From Actinomycetota bacterium (GTDB taxonomy: Bacteria > Actinomycetota > Actinomycetes > Propionibacteriales > Propionibacteriaceae), in contig JAIUOR010000044.1 of NCBI GenBank assembly GCA_020161795.1, positions 1 through 64,000 of the forward strand: a stretch of DNA of 64,000 nucleotides. The letters are read 5' to 3'. Positions 42,303-51,196 of the stretch are shown here, piece by piece. A model generated the notes under the pieces. The model had not been told where the DNA came from. It searched no databases and saw only the letters and a list, made by a program, of their open reading frames with translations. Both the position numbers and the translations under genes were made by a program. Position 1 is the first letter of the stretch, and the number at the start of each line of letters is the position of its first letter.

Positions 42303-43614
42303 GGTCGCCCGCACGAACGACAGGGTGCTGCTCGCGGAGTTCGACAGCACTCAGCAACGGGCGGGGATGTCCGGGCCGGGTTGGCTGGCCGATCTCCAGA
42401 ACAGCGACAGCGCGATTCTCCGGGAGGCACTCGGAAAGCTCCGTCTGGAGGCGCTGCTGTCGGAGAGGATCGTCGTCACGGACGCGCAGGCGCTCGATGG
42501 CCGGCTGTTCCTGGGGCTCGCGTCGTCCGGCCTGCTGAAGAAGCTGCGCACCGATCCGGAACAGCCGTTGCCGATCGAGTTGCGGGCGCGCGCCGCGACG
42601 GTGAAGGCGACGGTCGCCGCGATGCACCAACCCGGATCCGGCCTGGGCTTCCAGTCGTCCTTCCTCACCAACGGCGATCGGGTGGCCCGGGAGATGACGA
42701 GGTCGGTGCATCGGAAGCGACAGCCGTACTCGCGCAAGGGCATTCTCACCTGCCTGGGACGCTCCGGAGCCGCGGACGATGAGCTGGAGGCTCTTGCCGA
42801 GGGCTGGGCGAAACTGGCCGAACTCACCGAGGCGAAGGTGCTGCCGCTGCGGACCTGGGCACAGAGCCGTCCCTGGTCGGAGGCTGCGGAACTCTCGGAC
42901 AGGTTCCTGCCGGTCTCGGTGCTCGCTGCGGCCTTCGCCCAGGACGAGGCTGAGGCGGCCTTCATGCATGACCTGGGAAGGGAGACGAAGCGGAGCGTGT
43001 TCCTCGACCGCCTCGATCGCTGGGAAGGGCGGAGCGACGTCGCCGAGAAGCTCGGATTCTGGTTCTCCGAGCGGTACAACCGCACCATCGCCTTCCAGCA
43101 CCATGCCGACTACCGCAGCATCCACAGCGACCCGAAGGACGGCATCCACTTCAGCGAATCGGAGCGGTTCATCGGAGGCCGCCGCGCGACCGAGATCCAG
43201 CTGCCCAGAGGCTTCCTCGAACGCCTCGGCGAGCTCACCACCGACGAATGGCAGCGGGGCTACTCCCAGGTGAAGAACCCGGGCGCCAAGAGCAGCATCG
43301 TCGCCTGGTGGAAGTACGGGGACACCGGCAGCCTCCAGCGATCGCTCGATCATCTCGTGGGTGAGTGGGGTGTCTCCGAGTCGGATCCCTCGCAGTCGAC
43401 CCAGCGCACCCGGCCGAGGTTCGCTCCCGTCATCACCTTCGGTGCCAGCCTTCTCGCGCCGGTCGCTGCGCTCCCGCTCGAGCCCGACCTGCTCGGCTAC
43501 GTCGCCACCGTGCTGCTCACGCTGGGCATGACCGTCCCCCAATGGCTGATGACGCAGAGCACCGAGACCACGTGCGCGGTGACCGACTACCTGGACGACG
43601 TCGCGACCAGCTGA
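42295..43614 (+). CDS. Unknown protein with C-terminal membrane hairpin, coupled to the Nudix hydrolase
   Basis: A 439-residue protein I do not recognise. Residues 1-370 are charged and helical, with the notable segments LGFWFSERYNRTIAFQHHAD and FSESERFIGGRR, and no Walker, nuclease or HTH motif visible. Two hydrophobic helices near 380-420 (FAPVITFGASLLAPVAALPL, LGYVATVLLTLGMTVPQW) would anchor the C-terminus, leaving the main part in the cytoplasm. The ATG lies inside the Nudix gene, so the two proteins are probably made in a fixed ratio and may act together. GGAG sits nine bases upstream. It is convergent with the HerA-like gene. Confidence 0.65.
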   Translation: MPRVARTNDRVLLAEFDSTQQRAGMSGPGWLADLQNSDSAILREALGKLRLEALLSERIVVTDAQALDGRLFLGLASSGLLKKLRTDPEQPLPIELRARAATVKATVAAMHQPGSGLGFQSSFLTNGDRVAREMTRSVHRKRQPYSRKGILTCLGRSGAADDELEALAEGWAKLAELTEAKVLPLRTWAQSRPWSEAAELSDRFLPVSVLAAAFAQDEAEAAFMHDLGRETKRSVFLDRLDRWEGRSDVAEKLGFWFSERYNRTIAFQHHADYRSIHSDPKDGIHFSESERFIGGRRATEIQLPRGFLERLGELTTDEWQRGYSQVKNPGAKSSIVAWWKYGDTGSLQRSLDHLVGEWGVSESDPSQSTQRTRPRFAPVITFGASLLAPVAALPLEPDLLGYVATVLLTLGMTVPQWLMTQSTETTCAVTDYLDDVATS

Positions 43615-43635
43615 ACGCCGCCGGGGTGAGCGGGT

Positions 43636-45321
43636 TCAGCGTTTGCGGGCGGTCCCGAGCATGTCGCGCAGGATCTGGCCCCCGGTACGGAGCACCTGGT
43701 CGCGGAAGGTGGCCGAGCCCAGGGTCTTCTCCACCCAGGACTTCTCCTGGCGGGTGGAGCGGGAAGGCGTGGCACGGCGCTCCTCGCGGGCCTGCGCCGC
43801 CTCCTCCTTCTCCCGCAGGGAGGCCTCGGTCTTCTGCTGCTTCTCATAGGCCTTGGCCTCGGTCTCCCGCTGGGCGGCCTCGATGCCGGCCTGGAGTTTC
43901 GCGGCCAGGATCTCGTAGGCGGATTCCCGGTCGATCTCCGCGCCGTAGCGGGTCATCATCGCCGAACTGGCGATCCCGGCCGCCATCCACTCCGGGTTCA
44001 TCGGATCCATGGAGGCCTGCGGCGCGCGCATCCGCGTCCAGGCCACCGGGGTCGGGGCGCCGTCCGGGTTCAGCACGGTGACCACGGCCTCGCCGATGCC
44101 CAGCGACTGCAGGGTCTGCTCCAGGTCGTAGGCCGACTTCGGGTAGGTCTGGACGGTCGCCCGCAGCGCCTTCGCGTCGTTGGGGGTGTGTGCCCGCAGC
44201 TGGTGCTGGACGCGCGAGCCGAGCTGGGCGAGCACCTCCTCGGGCACGTCCTTGGGCGTCTGGGTGACGAAGAACACCCCGACCCCCTTCGACCGGATCA
44301 GCCGCACGGTCTGCGCGATCGCGTTCAGGAAGGCCTTCGAGGCGCCGTTGAACAGCAGGTGCGCCTCGTCGAAGAAGAACACCAGCTTGGGACGGTCGAG
44401 GTCGCCCACCTCGGGCAGCTCGCTGAACAGGTCGGCCAGCAGCCACATCAGGAAGGTGGAGAAGATCGCCGGCCGGTCCTGCAGGTTCGGCAGCTCCAGC
44501 AGCGAGATGACGCCCCGTCCGTCCGCGGTGGTGCGGATCAGGTCGGCGGTGTTGAACTCGGGTTCGCCGAAGAACTCCCCGGCTCCTTGAGCCTCCAGGG
44601 TGATGATGTTGCGCAGGATGACGCCGACCGTGGTCGAGGACACCCCGCCGATCGTCTTCAGTTCGGCCTTGCCCTGGTCGGAGGTCAGGTAGTTCAGGAC
44701 GGCCCGCAGATCCTCCAGATCGAGCAGCGCCAGGCCGTTGCTGTCGGCGTAGTGGAAGACCAGGCCGAGGGTGGATTCCTGGGTCTGGTTGAGCTCCAGC
44801 ACCTTGGACAGCAGGATCGGCCCGAAGCTGGACACCGTCGCTCGCAGCGGGACGCCAAGCCCCTGCCCGCCCAGCGCGTAGAACTCGGTGGGCGCGCCCT
44901 GGGGCTGCCAGTCCTGCCCGATCTTGGTGGTGCGGGCCAGCAGCTTCTCGTTGGGAGTGCCGGGGATCGCGATGCCGGAGAGGTCGCCCTTGATGTCGGC
45001 GGCGAAGACCGCGACCCCGGCGGCCGAGATCTGCTCGGCCAGCACCTGCAGGGTCTTGGTCTTGCCGGTGCCGGTGGCGCCGGCCACCAGGCCATGCCGG
45101 TTGAGCATCGACAGCGAGATGCGCACCTTCGCCTCGGGGATGGGAGCGCCGTCCTCCATCAGCACGCCGAGTTCGATCGCCGGCTCGCTGAAGGTGTAGC
45201 CGTCGATGATCTTCTGAGCCCACTCCGAGTACCCGGGCGTGGTGTCGCCGGCCTGCGGCGGCCCCGCGGATTCCGGCGCGGAAGGAGCTGTCGTTTCCGG
45301 CGGGACGGGCGGCTGCGTCAT
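43636..45321 (-). CDS. HerA-like/DUF853 ATPase
   Basis: A 561-residue cytoplasmic ATPase related to E. coli YjgR (DUF853). Walker A is GATGTGKTKT near residues 79-88, Walker B is VFFFDEAHLLF near 300-310, and the RecA-type core is followed by FVTQTPKDVPEEVLAQLGSR. The C-terminal ~90 residues are a highly charged coiled coil. ATG 45321 gives a start close to the family norm. HerA relatives are DNA translocases; the role of this branch is unknown. It is transcribed away from the thi riboswitch region. Confidence 0.85.
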   Translation of the reverse strand: MTQPPVPPETTAPSAPESAGPPQAGDTTPGYSEWAQKIIDGYTFSEPAIELGVLMEDGAPIPEAKVRISLSMLNRHGLVAGATGTGKTKTLQVLAEQISAAGVAVFAADIKGDLSGIAIPGTPNEKLLARTTKIGQDWQPQGAPTEFYALGGQGLGVPLRATVSSFGPILLSKVLELNQTQESTLGLVFHYADSNGLALLDLEDLRAVLNYLTSDQGKAELKTIGGVSSTTVGVILRNIITLEAQGAGEFFGEPEFNTADLIRTTADGRGVISLLELPNLQDRPAIFSTFLMWLLADLFSELPEVGDLDRPKLVFFFDEAHLLFNGASKAFLNAIAQTVRLIRSKGVGVFFVTQTPKDVPEEVLAQLGSRVQHQLRAHTPNDAKALRATVQTYPKSAYDLEQTLQSLGIGEAVVTVLNPDGAPTPVAWTRMRAPQASMDPMNPEWMAAGIASSAMMTRYGAEIDRESAYEILAAKLQAGIEAAQRETEAKAYEKQQKTEASLREKEEAAQAREERRATPSRSTRQEKSWVEKTLGSATFRDQVLRTGGQILRDMLGTARKR

Positions 45322-45500
45322 GCCGGAAGCCTGCCACAGGCGGTCACCCCGCGCACCCCCTCGGCACCGCGACGCAGGCACGGTGCTACCGACGCGGGCT
45401 CAGCCGTCCGGCCGGGCTCGTGGCCGTCCGTCGATCGGCCGCGTCGGCTCACCCGAGACGCTCGAAGAGACGCACCGCCGGGCAGACGGTATCCTTGAGC

Positions 45501-45590
45501 ACAGACAGGGGAGCGCCGTAGGGGCGCTGAGAGTGCGGCAACGCAGACCCTCGAACCTGATCCGGCTAGCACCGGCGTAGGGAGTCGAGT
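45501..45590 (+). ncRNA. TPP riboswitch (THI element)
   Basis: The leader contains the THI-box signatures in order: GGGGAGC near 45508, GCTGAGAGTGCGG at 45525-45537, GACCCTCGAACCTGATCCGG at 45546-45565, and GCACCGGCGTAGGGAG to 45584. It lies 46 bases before the thiB start, which carries AAGGAGG, so thiamine pyrophosphate would repress thiB and perhaps the whole transporter. Confidence 0.95.
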
Positions 45591-45635
45591 ATCTCCTCGG
45601 CAGGCAGCCGAGCCCTCCATCACAAGGAGGAATAG

Positions 45636-46721
45636 ATGTTCAAGCCACTGGCAGTCGCTGCGGGCGCGCTCGCCGTGCTGCTCACCGGGTGCGCCGGAGT
45701 GAGCGGCCAGGTTACCCAGCCGCCCACCAACGACCCCACCGCGCCGGCCGAAACCACACCGCCGACCGAGAGCAAGACCCTCACCGTCCTCACCCACGAC
45801 AGCTTCTACCTGCCGGAGGAGACCCTGGCCGCCTTCGCCGAGGCCACCGGCTACGAGGTGGTGCCGGTGGCGCCCGGGGACGGCGGCAGCCTGGTCAACC
45901 AGCTGATCCTCACCAAGGACGCCCCGCTGGGCGACGCGGTCTTCGGCATCGACAACACCTTCGCCGGCCGCGCGATCGACGCCGGCGTGCTCGCGCCGTA
46001 CACCTCGCCGGCGCTCCCCGAAGGGGCGGCGGCACTGGCCGAGGACGGTGCCGGCTTCCTCACCCCGATCGACTATGGCGACGTCTGCCTCAACGCCGAT
46101 CTCGGCTGGTTCGAGGCCAAGGGGCTGGCCGTCCCGCAGACTCTGGACGACCTGGTCAAGCCGGAATACGCCGACCTGCTGGTGGTCTCGAACCCGGCCT
46201 CCTCCACCCCCGGGCTGGCCTTCCTGATCGCCACCGTGGCGGCCAAGGGCGACGGTTACCTCGACTACTGGAAGCAGCTGAAGGACAACGGCGTGAAGGT
46301 GGTGCCGGGCTGGACGGAGGCCTACACCGTCGAGTTCTCCGGCTCGGCCGGGAAGGGACCGCGTCCGCTGGTGCTCTCCTACGCGAGTTCCCCGGCTTCC
46401 GAGCTGGGTGACGACGGCAAGCCTCGCACCGGCAACCTGCCGCAGACCTGCCTGCGCCAGGTGGAGTACGCCGGCGTGATCGCCGGTGCCCAGAACGAGG
46501 TCGGTGCCCGGAAGTTCGTGGACTGGCTGCTCAGCCCCGAGGTCCAGGCCCAGATCCCCGCCTCGATGTGGATGTACCCGGCCGATCCGTCTGCCCCGCT
46601 GCCCGACGAGTGGGCCCAGTTCGGCACCTCGGTCGAGGAGCCCTGGCACGTCCCGGCCACGACCATCGCCGCCGACCGGGAAACCTGGATCCGCGACTGG
46701 ACCACCACCGTCATCGGATGA
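45636..46721 (+). CDS. thiB: Thiamine ABC transporter substrate-binding lipoprotein
   Basis: A 361-residue lipoprotein (MFKPLAVAAGALAVLLTGC, lipobox LTGC at Cys19) with a Pro/Thr linker and the ThiB/AfuA-type binding domain: LTVLTHDSFYLPEE, LTKDAPLGDAVFGIDNTFAGRA, PIDYGDVCLNADLGWF and YASSPASE. These motifs match thiamine-binding proteins. It binds thiamine outside the cell and delivers it to ThiP. The gene is under the TPP riboswitch, which supports the substrate. It is separated from thiP by 606 bases of repeats, unusual because these genes normally touch. Confidence 0.92.
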   Translation: MFKPLAVAAGALAVLLTGCAGVSGQVTQPPTNDPTAPAETTPPTESKTLTVLTHDSFYLPEETLAAFAEATGYEVVPVAPGDGGSLVNQLILTKDAPLGDAVFGIDNTFAGRAIDAGVLAPYTSPALPEGAAALAEDGAGFLTPIDYGDVCLNADLGWFEAKGLAVPQTLDDLVKPEYADLLVVSNPASSTPGLAFLIATVAAKGDGYLDYWKQLKDNGVKVVPGWTEAYTVEFSGSAGKGPRPLVLSYASSPASELGDDGKPRTGNLPQTCLRQVEYAGVIAGAQNEVGARKFVDWLLSPEVQAQIPASMWMYPADPSAPLPDEWAQFGTSVEEPWHVPATTIAADRETWIRDWTTTVIG

Positions 46722-46729
46722 CCCCGTGA

Positions 46730-46925
46730 ACCCGACCCATGACCCGGCCTCGTGACTACGTCCCCGTGGCCCCGGCTCCGTACCCCGGCCTCGTGGGACC
46801 CGGCCCTGTGGACCCGGCCCCGTGGCTCCGGCTCTGTGGACCCGGCCCTGTGGACCCGGCCCCGTGGCTCCGGCTCTGTGGCCCCGGCCTCGTGAACTCC
46901 GTCCCGTGAACCCCACGCCAGCCCT
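46730..46925. repeat. 14-bp minisatellite
   Basis: About a dozen degenerate copies of a 14-base unit (consensus GGACCCGGCCCYGT). The core is a perfect 42-base tandem duplication, 46796-46837 and 46838-46879, each made of three 14-base units. Unit length is not a multiple of three, so coding capacity is unlikely. Length polymorphism between strains is expected. Confidence 0.85.
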
Positions 46926-46940
46926 CAACCCGCCCGGCTC

Positions 46941-47320
46941 CCGCAGAAACCGGGTGATTCGGGCTGCCTGCCCGCACTATCCAGGCGGGAGGGCTGGTTT
47001 GCCCGGTTTGTGTGGGGGAGTGGGGATCGGGTTGTGGCCGGCTGTGGAGGTTCAGGAGGCTGGTCGTCCGCCGCGCGGGCGTGACCGTCTCCGCAGAAAC
47101 CGGGTGGTTGAGGCTGTCTGCCTGGACTATCCAGGCGGGAGGGCTGGTTTGCCCGGTTTGTGCGGGGGAGTGGGGAACGGACTGTGGCCGGCTGTGGAAG
47201 TTCAGGAGGCCGGCCGGCCGCGGGGCGGACGTGTCCCTCTCCGCAGAAACCGGGCGGTTAGGGGCGGGTGCCTGCACTATCCAGGCGGGGAGGCCGGATT
47301 GCCCGGTTTGTGCGGGAGGT
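46941..47320. repeat. 150-bp tandem repeat with internal inverted repeats, 2.5 copies
   Basis: CCGCAGAAAC recurs at exactly 46941, 47091 and 47241. Each copy's first ~75 bases is a palindromic module: CCGCAGAAACCGGG at one end and CCCGGTTTGTGCGG (one mismatch to its complement) at the other, around a hairpin (perfect GCCTGG-ACTAT-CCAGGC in copy 2, 47120-47136). The other ~75 bases are less conserved. The third copy ends in the ribosome-binding site of thiP. The whole of 46722-47327 has no gene I accept. Confidence 0.88.
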
Positions 47321-47327
47321 GGGCGCG

Positions 47328-48998
47328 GTGACCGTGTTCGGCCAGGCACGCCGGGGGCTGGGCGGATCGCCCTGGGTCTGGGCGTTGGCTGCCGTCATTC
47401 CGCTGGGGTTCCTGGTGGTGTTCTTCGCCTGGCCGGTGGCGGCGCTGGTCACCCGTGGTTTCCTGGACGAGACCGGTGCCTTCAGCCTGGCCGGGGTTCA
47501 GTCGGTGCTGGCGTCCCCGCGGACCTGGCGGATCGTCGGGCAGACCCTCGCCCAGGCGGCAGCCGGCACGGTGGTCACGGTGCTGCTCGGCGTCCCCGGT
47601 GCCCATCTGCTCTACCGTCGCCGTTTCCCCGGACGACGGTTGCTGCGCGCGCTGGTGGCCGTCCCGTTCGTGCTGCCGACGGTGGTGGTCGGGGTGGCGT
47701 TCAGCTCGCTGCTGGCTCCGACCGGGCTGCTCGGCGGGCTGGGTCTGCAGGAGTCGTTCGCCGGCATCGTGGCCGCGCTGGTGTTCTTCAACTACTCGGT
47801 GGTGGTGCGGACGGTGGGTGCGCTGTGGGCCCGGCTCGACCCCCGGGCCGAGGACGCTGCCCGCACCCTCGGTGCCTCCCGGCTGCGGGTCTTCGCCACG
47901 GTGACCCTCCCGGCCCTGGCGCCGGCGATCGCGTCCGGAGCGGCCCTCACCTTCCTGTTCTGCGCGACAGCGTTCGGGGTGGTGCTGGTGATGGGTGGGG
48001 CCTCCTGGGGCACGATCGAGACCGAGATCTGGTACCAGACCACCCAATTGCTCGACCTGCCGGCGGCTGCGGCGCTGTCGATCCTGCAGCTGATCGTGGT
48101 GACCGCATCGCTGCTGGCCGCCAACCGGGCCCGGGCGGGTTCCGAGCGGGCGCTGCGGCTGCTTGGCCATCCGGTGGACGTCCCGCTGCGGCGGGGCGAC
48201 TGGCCGACGGTCGCTATCACCGCCACCGTCGTCTGCGGGCTGCTGGTGACCCCGATAGCGAGCCTCGTCGCCCGTTCCTTCACCACTCCCCACGGCTTCG
48301 GCTGGGACAACTACGCGGCGCTGGTGGGGCGGGCCGAAGGGACGACGGTCAGCGTCTGGCAGGCGCTGTGGAACTCCCTGGGGATCGCGTCGGCGGCGAC
48401 CGTGCTGGCCATCGGGCTGGGGCTGCTGGTCAGCTACGTGCTCTCCCGCCGGCCGGCGTCAGCGACCGGCCGCCGGGTGCTGGCCGTGGCGGATTCCGCC
48501 TTCATGCTGCCGTTGGGTGTCTCGGCGGTGACCGTCGGGTTCGGGTTCCTGATCACGCTCAACCGGCCGCCCTTCGACCTGCGCTCGTCGTGGCTGCTGA
48601 TCCCGATCGCGCAGGCGCTGGTGGCGCTGCCGCTGGTGGTGCGAACGCTGCTGCCCACGCTGCGGGCGATCGATCCGCGGTTGCACGAGGCAGCGGCCAC
48701 GCTGGGCGCGGGTGCTCGCAGGATCACGCTCACCATTGACCTGCCGTTCGCGCTGCGGGGGCTCGGGCTGGCGGTCGGCTTCGCCTTCGCCACCTCGCTG
48801 GGTGAGTTCGGGGCGACCTCCTTCCTCGCGCGGCCGGACCGGCCGACGCTGCCGGTGGTGATCTATCGGCTGATCTCACGCCCGGGGGCGGAGAATTTCG
48901 GGATGGCGATGGCGGCCTCCGTCCTGCTCGCGCTGCTGACCGCTACCGTCATGGCCGTCGCGGAATGGCTCGGCCCCAAGGAGGTGAACCCGTGGTGA
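47328..48998 (+). CDS. thiP: Thiamine ABC transporter permease
   Basis: A 556-residue membrane protein made of two fused BPD-type permease halves, ~12 helices, as in ThiP. Two EAA-loop motifs are visible: EDAARTLGASRLRVFATVTLPAL near residues 178-200 and HEAAATLGAGARRITLTIDLPFAL near 453-476. GTG 47328 is chosen because GGGAGG lies eight bases upstream. It moves thiamine through the membrane with ThiB and ThiQ. Its stop overlaps the thiQ start. The upstream repeats may lower or buffer transcription from the riboswitch into this gene. Confidence 0.9.
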   Translation: MTVFGQARRGLGGSPWVWALAAVIPLGFLVVFFAWPVAALVTRGFLDETGAFSLAGVQSVLASPRTWRIVGQTLAQAAAGTVVTVLLGVPGAHLLYRRRFPGRRLLRALVAVPFVLPTVVVGVAFSSLLAPTGLLGGLGLQESFAGIVAALVFFNYSVVVRTVGALWARLDPRAEDAARTLGASRLRVFATVTLPALAPAIASGAALTFLFCATAFGVVLVMGGASWGTIETEIWYQTTQLLDLPAAAALSILQLIVVTASLLAANRARAGSERALRLLGHPVDVPLRRGDWPTVAITATVVCGLLVTPIASLVARSFTTPHGFGWDNYAALVGRAEGTTVSVWQALWNSLGIASAATVLAIGLGLLVSYVLSRRPASATGRRVLAVADSAFMLPLGVSAVTVGFGFLITLNRPPFDLRSSWLLIPIAQALVALPLVVRTLLPTLRAIDPRLHEAAATLGAGARRITLTIDLPFALRGLGLAVGFAFATSLGEFGATSFLARPDRPTLPVVIYRLISRPGAENFGMAMAASVLLALLTATVMAVAEWLGPKEVNPW

Positions 48999-49963
48999 GC
49001 GGTCTGACCGTCACCGACGCGGTGGTGAAGTACGGCCCGGTCACCGCGGTCGATCAGGTGTCGCTGGAGGTCGCGCCCGGCGAGATCGTGGCGCTGCTCG
49101 GGGCCTCGGGTTCGGGCAAGTCGTCCCTGCTGCGGGCGATCGCCGGGCTGGAACCGCTGGCCGCCGGAACGATCGAGTGGGACGGCGAGGACATCACTTC
49201 GGTGCCCGTCCACCGGCGCGGCTTCGTGATGATGTTCCAGGACGGACAGCTGTTCCCGCACCGCAGCGTTGCCGGCAACGTCGGCTACGCCCTCAACCAG
49301 CTCGACCGTGCCGAGCGGGAGGCGAGGGTTGAGGCGTTGCTCGACCTTGTGGGGTTGGCCGGGTATGGACCTCGGCCGGTTACAGCGCTGTCGGGCGGGC
49401 AGGCGCAGCGCGTGGCGCTCGCGCGCTCGCTGGCCCCGCACCCGCGGCTGCTGATGCTGGACGAACCGTTGTCCGCGCTGGATCGCGGCCTGCGCGAGCA
49501 CCTGGTCGGCGTCCTGGAGCGGACGATGCGCGCCACCGGCACCCCCGGCCTCTATGTCACCCACGACCAGGACGAGGCCTTCGCCATCGCCGACCGGATC
49601 GCCGTGCTGTCCGGAGGACGGCTGCTGCAGATCGCGCCGCCCGACATCCTGTGGCGGCACCCGGCCACCGCCGAGGTGGCGGAGTTCCTGGGCTACGGGC
49701 CGATTCTGACACCGTCGCAGGCCCGCGCTCTCGGCTGGCCCGGCGAGGCGACCGGACGGGTGGCGATCGGACCGGACGGGCTGCATCCCGCTGCCGACGG
49801 GGTTCCCCTCCCGGTGCTCGGCGTCAAGCCCGGACGGGGACGCCACGAGGTGACCGTCCGGCTGCCCCATGGCGCCTCCGCCGAACTTCGCGCCACGGAG
49901 TTGCCGGGGGCCGAGCTCGCCGTCCGGATCGATCCCGCCGGGAGTGTGGTTCTTGCTGATTGA
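48995..49963 (+). CDS. thiQ: Thiamine ABC transporter ATPase
   Basis: A 322-residue ABC ATPase: Walker A GASGSGKSS near residues 37-45, Q-loop MMFQDGQ, signature LSGGQAQR near 131-138, Walker B LLMLDEP near 150-156 and H-loop YVTHDQDE. A C-terminal TOBE-like domain (from ~230) is longer than in enterobacterial ThiQ, as in other CUT/FbpC-type ATPases. GTG 48995 overlaps the thiP stop, with AGGAGGTGA seven bases upstream. Confidence 0.92.
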   Translation: MSGLTVTDAVVKYGPVTAVDQVSLEVAPGEIVALLGASGSGKSSLLRAIAGLEPLAAGTIEWDGEDITSVPVHRRGFVMMFQDGQLFPHRSVAGNVGYALNQLDRAEREARVEALLDLVGLAGYGPRPVTALSGGQAQRVALARSLAPHPRLLMLDEPLSALDRGLREHLVGVLERTMRATGTPGLYVTHDQDEAFAIADRIAVLSGGRLLQIAPPDILWRHPATAEVAEFLGYGPILTPSQARALGWPGEATGRVAIGPDGLHPAADGVPLPVLGVKPGRGRHEVTVRLPHGASAELRATELPGAELAVRIDPAGSVVLAD

Positions 49964-50022
49964 CGCTGTGCCGGTGCTGTGACAGGTTGGCGCCACGGTA
50001 GGCGCGCGGGGGGAGGCATCTG

Positions 50023-50967
50023 GTGTTGGTGATCTGTCCCAATCCCACGATCGACCGGCAGGTCTTCCTGCCGGCGCTGGAGCCCGGACGGGTGCTACGG
50101 GCGAGGAAGAACCAGGCATTCCCGGCCGGCAAGGCGGTCTCGGCGGCGCGCGGTGCGCGGGCCAACGGTTCCTGGCCCGAGATCCACATTCTGCTGCCCG
50201 AGATCGGCGCGGGCTGGTACGAGGCGAGCCTGGAGGCGGAGAAGCTGCGCGCGGTCGTCCACCGCTACCCGGGGCGGATCCGGGAGACGGTGCTGGTCTA
50301 CGAGGACGACGGCCGCGTCACCGTGATCAACGGCGTCGGGGCGCCGGTCGAACCGGAGCGTTGGCAGCGATTCGTCACTGAGGTGACCGACCGGATCCTG
50401 CCGGGCGGCTGGGTGGTCTGCTCGGGCAGTTTCCCGCCGGGGATCGGGGACGCCGACGTCACCGACTTCGTGACCCAGGTCGGCCGCGCCGGCGGCCGGT
50501 TGGCGTTGGACACCGGGCCGGGCTGGCTCAGCGCGGGGATCGCCGGGCGTCCGGCCCTGATCTCGCCCAACCTGGCTGAGGCCGAGGCCGCCCTGGGCGC
50601 CGCCGACCCCGAGCCGGTCGACGTCGGGGAGGATGCCCTGCATCGCGCCGAACTCGCCGCGATCAAGCTGCACTCCCGCGGTGTGGCCCACGTCGTGGTG
50701 ACAGCGGGTTCGGCGGGAGTCGCCTGGGCCACTTCGGAGAGCACCGGCAAGCTGCCGGGCATCGCGGTGGAGGTGCGCAATCCGATCGGTGCCGGCGATG
50801 CCTTCATGGGTGGGCTGGTGGCGTCGCTGGAGACCGGCTCGTCGTTCGCAGAGTGCGTCCGCTGGGGCATGGCGACCGCCTGCGCGGCGATCGGCCAGTG
50901 GTCGCCCGGCGCCGCCTCCGTCGAGGACACCGCCCGCTACCACGCCCAACTGCTGCCCGAGCGCTGA
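50023..50967 (+). CDS. PfkB-family carbohydrate kinase (1-phosphofructokinase/tagatose-6-P kinase-like)
   Basis: A 314-residue ribokinase-type sugar kinase. CPNPTIDRQVF at residues 5-15 is the start motif of the LacC/FruK subfamily, and NPIGAGDAFMGG near 249-260 holds the anion hole and catalytic Asp. KAVSAARGARANG replaces the usual GGKGxNVAR, so the substrate loop is altered. GTG 50023 is used, with GGGGAGG seven bases upstream. It stands alone after the thi operon. Its substrate is probably a phosphosugar but not certainly fructose 1-phosphate. Confidence 0.85.
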   Translation: MLVICPNPTIDRQVFLPALEPGRVLRARKNQAFPAGKAVSAARGARANGSWPEIHILLPEIGAGWYEASLEAEKLRAVVHRYPGRIRETVLVYEDDGRVTVINGVGAPVEPERWQRFVTEVTDRILPGGWVVCSGSFPPGIGDADVTDFVTQVGRAGGRLALDTGPGWLSAGIAGRPALISPNLAEAEAALGAADPEPVDVGEDALHRAELAAIKLHSRGVAHVVVTAGSAGVAWATSESTGKLPGIAVEVRNPIGAGDAFMGGLVASLETGSSFAECVRWGMATACAAIGQWSPGAASVEDTARYHAQLLPER

Positions 50968-51095
50968 AGCCCGGTCACTGTCAGCGCCATCGACGGGCAG
51001 ATCGACGCGGCCGATCAGGGATGCCGGCCGGGACGGGTGAACCGTCCCCGGGTCCCTGAGTGAGACGAGGCTCGCCCGCGGCTGGGGTGCGCGGC

Positions 51096-51101
51096 TACAC
51101 T
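51096..51101 (+). promoter_or_regulatory. -10 element of the cysE leader transcript
   Basis: TACACT seven bases before the GTG of the leader peptide at 51109, so transcription should begin at or next to that GTG (leaderless). No clear -35 is visible. Confidence 0.55.
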
Positions 51102-51108
51102 TGTGCTC

Positions 51109-51180
51109 GTGAGTACGAGATTCGACGCGACCCTCCCGTTGGGGATGGGCTGTCGAATGCTGTGTTGTCGCTGTATCTGA
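51109..51180 (+). CDS. Poly-cysteine leader peptide controlling cysE
   Basis: A 23-codon frame, GTG start and TGA stop, whose end reads GCRMLCCRCI with Cys at positions 15, 19, 20 and 22, two adjacent and four within eight codons. It starts at the expected transcript start and lies 60 bases before cysE. Actinobacteria use poly-Cys leader peptides for attenuation: when cysteinyl-tRNA is scarce the ribosome stalls at the Cys codons and exposes the downstream ribosome-binding site. A GC hairpin follows at 51197-51219. The sequence of the peptide and position fit this model well; no direct evidence here. Confidence 0.85.
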   Translation: MSTRFDATLPLGMGCRMLCCRCI

Positions 51181-51196
51181 CCTGACAACCAGCCCC

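Noticed and set aside
46941-47320. Possible CRISPR array
   Set aside because: Only 2.5 copies, repeats longer than 70 bases with similar intervening sequence and no cas genes; it is a tandem duplication.
46756-47349. Open frames on both strands through the 14-bp and 150-bp repeats
   Set aside because: They remain open because 150 is a multiple of three and GC is high; the peptides are low-complexity, lack consistent ribosome-binding sites and cross the non-triplet minisatellite.
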